64,000 bases of DNA from Paracoccus zhejiangensis (GTDB taxonomy: Bacteria > Pseudomonadota > Alphaproteobacteria > Rhodobacterales > Rhodobacteraceae), in the NCBI RefSeq assembly GCF_002847445.1, contig NZ_CP025431.1, positions 186,001-250,000 of the forward strand, written 5' to 3'. This document shows positions 59,072 through 64,000 of the stretch, piece after piece (position 1 is the stretch's first letter; every line of letters begins with the position of its first letter). Position numbers and translations under genes: made by a program. The notes beneath the pieces were generated by a model, which was not told where the DNA came from, did not search any database, and saw only the letters and a program-made list of their open reading frames with translations.

Positions 59072-60436
59072 TCAGACCGGCAGCCGCACCGTCACCCGCG
59101 TGCCCCTGCCGCCATCCGAAGCGACCTCCAGCTTTCCGCCAAGTGTCTGCACCCTCCGTGCAATCCCGGCAAGGCCCAGCCCGGTCATCGGGCCGGTCGC
59201 AGCGCGCGCGCCGATGCCCGGCCCGTGGTCGCTGACCGTGATCTCGACCGCGTTGTCCTGCAACCGGCCACGGACTTCCTGCCCCTCGCCGCCGGCATGG
59301 CGAAAGGCATTGGTCAGCCCTTCCTGCACCACGCGGTAGAGGCTGATCTTCACCGGCTCGGGCAGGTCCTCGGGCAACGCGCCGAGATCGAGTGTCACCG
59401 AACTGCCCGTCTGCCGCTCGTGCCGCGTTACTGCCAGACGCAGCACCTCGGGGACCGAGAGGCCCGCCAGCTCCGGCACGCTGAGCCCATCGGCCAGATG
59501 ACGCAACTCGCGGATGGCCTGGCTGGTCAGCGAGACGGCGGACATGCGGGTTCCAGGGCCGGGTTCCGAGGCGACCTCGTCGCTGTGCAGGATCGCCAGC
59601 CCCAGAAGCTGCAGCGGGCCATCGTGCAGATCCGCGCCGATGCGGTTCAGCAGGTCCTCGTTCACCTCGACCGCGTCCAGCTTGGCCTGCTCGGCGATCC
59701 GCCGCAGCCGGTCGTTCTGCCGGGCCAGGTCCTGGGAATCGATCAGCCGACGGTTCAGTTCGGCCTGCTGCATCTGGACGATGCGCCGGGCACGGCCGGC
59801 CAGCAGCAGCAAGAGGCCCATCATCAGGAAGGTGGTCAGGCCGATGCCGGCCCAGATCCTCACCGAGACCACCCGCATCTGCGCCAAGAGCCGGGTCGGG
59901 TCCTGGTAGAATTCGCCGACCGCTGCGATCGCCGAGGCACCCTGCGCCTTCAGCGGCACATAGAGTTCAAGGACCGTCTCGTCCGCGCGCCGCTCGGGGA
60001 TCAGGCCATGCACCGCCGGTTCATGTTCGAGGATCGCCACCGTGCCGCCCGACAGCGCCTCGGCCAGATGTTCAGAATTCGCCTGCAGGCCGACCAGCCG
60101 GGGATCGGTGCTGTAGGCGATGGTCCCGTCCGGCCACCAGATCAGCGCGGTGCCGATCTCCTTGGCGGTGATATAGGCGGCCAGCACCTCGTCAAGCCGC
60201 GCCTTGACCGCGCCGGGCAAGGGGCCGTTCTGCGGTAGATCGGCCAGCAGCGGCTCCATCAGCAGGCTCATGAACACCGCGTGCGAGGCCGAAACGGCCT
60301 TGATCTCGACATCGCGGATATAGGCGTTCAGCGTCGCGCCCAGAATCAGCATCGAGGCGCAGATGATGACCGAGATCATCAGGACGGCTTCGACACCAAG
60401 GGCGAAGGGCCGCGACGGGTTTGCCGGCTGTGTCAT
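59072..60436 (-). CDS. NarX/DegS-type sensor histidine kinase
   Basis: This encodes 454 residues. Membrane helices at about 17-37 and 192-213 bracket a periplasmic sensor region of about 150 residues (double-CACHE or single-PAS-like by layout, not by motif). The dimerisation domain is HisKA_3 type with His271 in GADLHDGPLQLLGL. The ATPase domain has N-box VVQEGLTNAFRHAG and G-box VSDHGPGIGAR, then GLGLAGI. It is the obvious partner of the convergent response regulator. It lies 69 bases after the HlyD gene on the same strand, so it may be cotranscribed with the secretion genes. Confidence 0.88.
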   Translation of the reverse strand: MTQPANPSRPFALGVEAVLMISVIICASMLILGATLNAYIRDVEIKAVSASHAVFMSLLMEPLLADLPQNGPLPGAVKARLDEVLAAYITAKEIGTALIWWPDGTIAYSTDPRLVGLQANSEHLAEALSGGTVAILEHEPAVHGLIPERRADETVLELYVPLKAQGASAIAAVGEFYQDPTRLLAQMRVVSVRIWAGIGLTTFLMMGLLLLLAGRARRIVQMQQAELNRRLIDSQDLARQNDRLRRIAEQAKLDAVEVNEDLLNRIGADLHDGPLQLLGLAILHSDEVASEPGPGTRMSAVSLTSQAIRELRHLADGLSVPELAGLSVPEVLRLAVTRHERQTGSSVTLDLGALPEDLPEPVKISLYRVVQEGLTNAFRHAGGEGQEVRGRLQDNAVEITVSDHGPGIGARAATGPMTGLGLAGIARRVQTLGGKLEVASDGGRGTRVTVRLPV

Positions 60437-60505
60437 CAGGGATTATGAATTTCGATCAATCTCGGCAGATGGTGGCACAGGATCTGCAGTCTGTGCTACT
60501 TGCAC

Positions 60506-61837
60506 TTAGCGTTCGCGCATCGCGCGGTTGAACTGATCGGTCAGAGGCTTGGTGAGATAGGACAGCGGCGTCCGCGCCTCGGTCGAGACGAAGATCTCGG
60601 CCGGCATTCCCGGGATCAGTTGCAGACCGGCCAGCTTCTCCATCTCCTCGGTGCCGATCTCGGCATCGCCCGCATAATGGCTTTCGGCCGAGGCGCTCGC
60701 GCGGGTGGCGGCGGCGGCGACATAGGTCATGACGCCGGTGACCTCGGGCGTGGTGCGCTGGTTGAAGGCCGAGAAGCGGATGCGGACCGGCTGGCCCACG
60801 GCGATCTGGTCGATGCTGTTCGGGGGAAACTTGATGCCGATCTTCAGCCGCGCATCATCCGGCACGATGCTGGCCAGCACCTCGGCCGGGGTGATGACAC
60901 CGCCGATGGTATGCACCTTCAACTCGTTGATGATGCCCGAGATCGGCGCGCGCAGATCGGTCCGCGTCAGCTTGGCCTCGGTCGCCTCGCGGCGATCGCG
61001 CAGTTCCGAGATGCGGGCGGTCGCCTGCCCGATCTCGCGCTGCGCCTCGGTCCTTGCCTCGTCATCGACGGCGAGGATCTGCAGCCGCAACTCGCCGATC
61101 CGCACGCGGGCACGGGCCATGGCCGAGGAGATCTCGCCATGCTCGCCCAGCAGCCGCGCCCGTTCGCGGCTCATGGCGAAGATGCGGGTGCGGTCGATCA
61201 GCTTGGCCTCGGTCAGTTCGGCGATCCGCGCATGTTCGACATCGACCAGCGCGATCTCGTCGGCCTTGCCCCGCAGCTGGGTCTCGAGCCCGGCGATTTC
61301 CTCCTCGATCTGGCTGATGCCCAATTCCAGCTGCTGCTTGCGCGAGTTGCGGCTGAGGCTGTTGCCCTCGAACATGCGGGTTTCGCCCTGCACGATCCGG
61401 GTGATCTGGGGGGTGTCGCCCCCAAGCTCGGGCGGGAAAGCGATCTCGGCCAAGCCGTCGCGCTCGGCGGTCAGGCGGGCTTCGCGGCCGGCCAGTTCCA
61501 GAAGTTGCGATTGCAGGATCGACAGCTCGGCGCGGGTCTGCGCGTCGTCGAGACGGAACAGCACCTGCCCGGCCTCGACCCGGTCGCCCTCGCGGATCTC
61601 GATGGCGCTGATGATGCCGCCGTCGCGGTGCTGGACGAATTTCAGGTTCTGGTCCACCGCCACCTCGCCCTGCGCGATCACCGCGCCGTTGAGCTGCGCG
61701 GTGGCGGCCCACCCGCCGACGCCGCCGATCAGCAGGAAGGCCAGCACGAAGCCGGCGCCGACCCTGAGGCCAAGGGGAAAGCGGTTCTCGCTGGTGCTGG
61801 TCGGCGCCGTCGGCTGATTGCTGGGTTTTTGCGTCAT
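60506..61837 (-). CDS. HlyD-family type I secretion adaptor protein
   Basis: This encodes 443 residues. An N-terminal cytoplasmic stretch and one membrane helix (about 24-46) precede a biotinyl-lipoyl half-motif (AVDQNLKFVQHRDGGIISAI, EGDRVEAGQVLFRLDD). A long alpha-helical hairpin follows, then the second lipoyl half (LTRTDLRAPISGIINELKVH) and a beta-barrel with the HlyD signature region GMPAEIFVST. It should link an ABC exporter to an outer-membrane channel. It begins 7 bases after the RTX gene. The ABC ATPase and TolC partner are not in the window. Confidence 0.93.
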   Translation of the reverse strand: MTQKPSNQPTAPTSTSENRFPLGLRVGAGFVLAFLLIGGVGGWAATAQLNGAVIAQGEVAVDQNLKFVQHRDGGIISAIEIREGDRVEAGQVLFRLDDAQTRAELSILQSQLLELAGREARLTAERDGLAEIAFPPELGGDTPQITRIVQGETRMFEGNSLSRNSRKQQLELGISQIEEEIAGLETQLRGKADEIALVDVEHARIAELTEAKLIDRTRIFAMSRERARLLGEHGEISSAMARARVRIGELRLQILAVDDEARTEAQREIGQATARISELRDRREATEAKLTRTDLRAPISGIINELKVHTIGGVITPAEVLASIVPDDARLKIGIKFPPNSIDQIAVGQPVRIRFSAFNQRTTPEVTGVMTYVAAAATRASASAESHYAGDAEIGTEEMEKLAGLQLIPGMPAEIFVSTEARTPLSYLTKPLTDQFNRAMRER

Positions 61838-61844
61838 CTTGTCC

Positions 61845-64000
61845 TCACGCGATTTCGACCATGGTCAGCACATGCCGGCCCTCGAGGATGATGGTGGTGT
61901 CGAATTCATTGTCGCGGTTGAAATCCGCGCGGATGACGGTCCGGTCCAGGTCCAGCTCGGCATCACGCTCGTGGTGGAAGGACAGGCGAATGTCGTCATC
62001 GTCGAACTCCTCGCCATAGATCCGTTCGAAGGCATCCTCCTGCTCGTCCATGATTTCTTCGAAGAGGTCATATTTGGACATGCGAAGCCGGTCGCCCACG
62101 TCGAAATCCTGGATCTCGAAGACGATGATGCCCGGCGTCAGCGGGGCAAGCGGCGGGATCGGATCGGGGGCGCGGAATTCGAACAGGTTGTCGCCGCCGC
62201 CGCCGATCATCGACACGGGCTCATTGCCGGCGAGGAAATGGTCATCGCCGCCGCCGCCCGCGATGGTCTCGAACCCGGCAAAGCTGTCGAGGCCGGTTTC
62301 ATCGCTGGTGACGGTTCCGGCATCGATGGCGAGGGCGAGGGCTTCGGTCGCCGCGCTGTAATCCAGCAGGTCATCGCCCGCGCCACCCTCGATCAGGTCG
62401 GCGGCGCCATCGGCATCGGCGATGACATGATCATCGCCCGCCCCGGCCTCGATGGTATCGGCCCCCGCGCCGCCCGCCAGCCAGTCATCCCCGTCACCGC
62501 CGAGCAGAAGGTCTGCCCCCGCCTCGCCCAGCAGCGTATCCTCGCCCCCGGCCCCGTCCAGACGCTCGCCATCGGCGCTGCCCCGGATCTGGTCGTCACC
62601 CGCGCCGCCGAGAATGGTCTCGAAGCCAGCGATGCGATCATCGCCGATCTCGGCGCTGCTGGCGGTGCCCTCGGTGGCATCGATCAGCAGGTCGTCGCTT
62701 GCCTGGCTGTAGTCGAGAACATCACTGCCCTCGCCGCCCTCCATCCGGTCGGCAACCGCATCGAGATCGCCGATCACGTGATCATCGCCCGCCCCGCCCT
62801 CGATGGTATCGGCCCCCGCGCCGCCTGCCAGCCGGTCCTTGCCCGCGCCACCCTGCAACAGGTCCTGACCGGCCCCGCCCAGCAGCAGGTCGTCGCCCGA
62901 TCCACCGACAAGGCGGTCATTCCCGGCGCCGCCGTCCAGATGGTCGCGCCCCGCCCCGCCATCCAGTTGATCGTCCCCGGCACCGCCGATCAGGATGTCA
63001 TCCCCGGCCTCGCCATGGATGCGGTCATGCCCTGACCCGCCCCGGACATGATCATTGCCGCCACCGGCGAGGATGACATCATCGCCATCGCCACCCTGGA
63101 TCGTGTCATTGCCCGACCCGGCGATGACATGATCGTCACCGTCACCGGCATGAACCACGTTCGCGCCATCGCCCGTATCGATGTTGTCATCGCCGCCCCG
63201 CGCGTCGAAATCCTCGCCGCAGCTGCCGCCCAGCAGCATGTCGTCGCAATCCGTGCCCTCGACCAGTCGCCGTCCGAGGCTGTCGAATGTGGCGGTCTGG
63301 GTGACCTCGGCCTGACCGTCGCTGATCTGGTAGGTCAGCGTCACCTCGCCCACGAATCCCGGCTCAGGCTCGAACTGCCAGCCCTCGGCGGTCCGGACCA
63401 GCCTGCCGGACGAGGCGGTCAGGCCCATGATCTGCAGCGCGTCGCCATCCGGGTCATGCGCGTTGCGCAAGAGATCCGCCATGGCGATGGCCAGCACCGC
63501 GCAAGAGCCAACATCGGCGAGATGAACCGGGCCCGAGACGCGCGGGGCGCGGTTCGGGGTGTCGTGATCTTCCTCTTCGGGCGTGGCCTCGGGTTCTTCG
63601 GCGGTGGCTTCGGGATCCTCCGCCTTGTCCCCGGGCAGGTCCGACACGGGCGGTTCAGGCGGCGCTTTTCCGGGATCTCGGGCGGCGGCATTGCCCGGGG
63701 GCAAGGCCGCATTGTCATTCGCCGGTTTGCCGGCAGCCGCCTCGGCCCCGCCACGGATCGCCGGCGCGGTCCGGCCCTCGCTTTCGACGATGACGGATTT
63801 CTGGGGCCTGGATGACAGCGCCGGCGCGTCCGGCGCGACCGGGCCGGTCGATGCGATGGGAGGAACCGCCGGATCACCCGCGACCGGCACAGGCGCCCGG
63901 TCGCCCTCGGGCATCTTGGCCGCCGCCGCAACCGATGCAGCCTCCGGCAGGGCATCCGTCGGCTTGGTGTTTCCATCAGGGCGCACGGCCTTCTCGGCCC
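61845..64000 (-). CDS. RTX protein with cadherin-like domain, type I secretion substrate; 5' end beyond the window
   Basis: The frame is open to the right edge; a GTG at 63986 could be a start, but the upstream codons (AEKA) read as coding, so I treat it as partial. About 200 Pro/Ala-rich residues come first, then a cadherin-like tandem domain (ALQIMGLTASSGRLVRTAEG, GEVTLTYQISDG). An array of roughly twenty-five GGAGDDxLxGG nonapeptides follows, and an acidic C-terminus of about 90 residues ends HVLTMVEIA. The downstream HlyD gene, 7 bases away, suggests it is exported by its own type I system. Confidence 0.85.
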   Translation of the reverse strand, partial: AEKAVRPDGNTKPTDALPEAASVAAAAKMPEGDRAPVPVAGDPAVPPIASTGPVAPDAPALSSRPQKSVIVESEGRTAPAIRGGAEAAAGKPANDNAALPPGNAAARDPGKAPPEPPVSDLPGDKAEDPEATAEEPEATPEEEDHDTPNRAPRVSGPVHLADVGSCAVLAIAMADLLRNAHDPDGDALQIMGLTASSGRLVRTAEGWQFEPEPGFVGEVTLTYQISDGQAEVTQTATFDSLGRRLVEGTDCDDMLLGGSCGEDFDARGGDDNIDTGDGANVVHAGDGDDHVIAGSGNDTIQGGDGDDVILAGGGNDHVRGGSGHDRIHGEAGDDILIGGAGDDQLDGGAGRDHLDGGAGNDRLVGGSGDDLLLGGAGQDLLQGGAGKDRLAGGAGADTIEGGAGDDHVIGDLDAVADRMEGGEGSDVLDYSQASDDLLIDATEGTASSAEIGDDRIAGFETILGGAGDDQIRGSADGERLDGAGGEDTLLGEAGADLLLGGDGDDWLAGGAGADTIEAGAGDDHVIADADGAADLIEGGAGDDLLDYSAATEALALAIDAGTVTSDETGLDSFAGFETIAGGGGDDHFLAGNEPVSMIGGGGDNLFEFRAPDPIPPLAPLTPGIIVFEIQDFDVGDRLRMSKYDLFEEIMDEQEDAFERIYGEEFDDDDIRLSFHHERDAELDLDRTVIRADFNRDNEFDTTIILEGRHVLTMVEIA

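Noticed and set aside
1..64000. tRNA, rRNA, insertion sequences, phage genes, toxin-antitoxin or defence systems
   Set aside because: I looked on both strands and saw no cloverleaf, transposase, integrase or known defence gene that I could support.

Overview
The window is very GC-rich, densely packed with short operons and overlapping ATGA junctions, and carries gene families typical of Rhodobacterales: paa genes with a Liv-type ABC importer, BioMNY, cyoABCD-SURF1, a TRAP importer and RTX exoproteins. An alphaproteobacterium of the Paracoccus/Rhodobacter group is the best reading. This is inference from gene content and composition. I see no rRNA, tRNA, insertion sequence, CRISPR array or prophage, so this looks like ordinary chromosome or chromid carrying accessory metabolic islands.

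Left part (1-9.1 kb): phenylacetate degradation. The 3' end of paaZ enters from the left. A paaG-paaI-paaK-tetR operon runs leftward. A five-gene Liv-type ABC importer runs rightward from the same intergenic region. A perfect 16-bp palindrome between the two operons fits exactly in the promoter spacer of the importer and is the likely operator of the TetR protein.

9-30 kb: mostly housekeeping and nutrition. It holds adenine deaminase (ade); a large secreted protein with seven PKD-like repeats and a C-terminal outer-membrane-barrel-like domain; a DEAD-box RNA helicase; the biotin importer BioMNY; a KdgT-type permease; a divergent lysine monooxygenase/5-aminovaleramidase pair (davB/davA); a cytochrome bo3 ubiquinol oxidase operon (cyoABCD) ending in a SURF1 gene; an MFS transporter; and a free-standing WGR-domain protein.

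29.6-40.1 kb: a GntR-controlled island for an unidentified aromatic compound. Leftward genes encode two extradiol-dioxygenase-like VOC proteins, a flavin reductase, an unusual SDR, an NTF2-like protein and a fumarylacetoacetate-hydrolase-family enzyme. Rightward genes encode a TfdB-like flavin hydroxylase and a TRAP importer with fused QM permease. The palindrome ATTTTCGAAAAT occurs in both promoters and defines a probable regulon. The substrate cannot be named from sequence.

40-50.8 kb: an MFS transporter translationally coupled to an unlisted 47-residue membrane peptide; a MaoC hydratase/TetR pair; a gamma-glutamyltransferase; a three-domain fusion (adenylation, carrier protein, membrane acyltransferase); an OprB-type porin; and a dye-decolorizing peroxidase with a C-terminal encapsulin-loading tag next to its encapsulin shell gene.

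50.8-64 kb: an RTX protein with a CtrA-type box upstream; the glycolate oxidase operon glcDEF with a divergent GntR regulator; a convergent LuxR-type response regulator and histidine kinase; and a type I secretion adaptor (HlyD) behind a second RTX protein that runs off the right edge.

The strongest candidates for something under-described are the GntR aromatic island, the adenylation-carrier-acyltransferase fusion, and the small peptide coupled to the MFS transporter.
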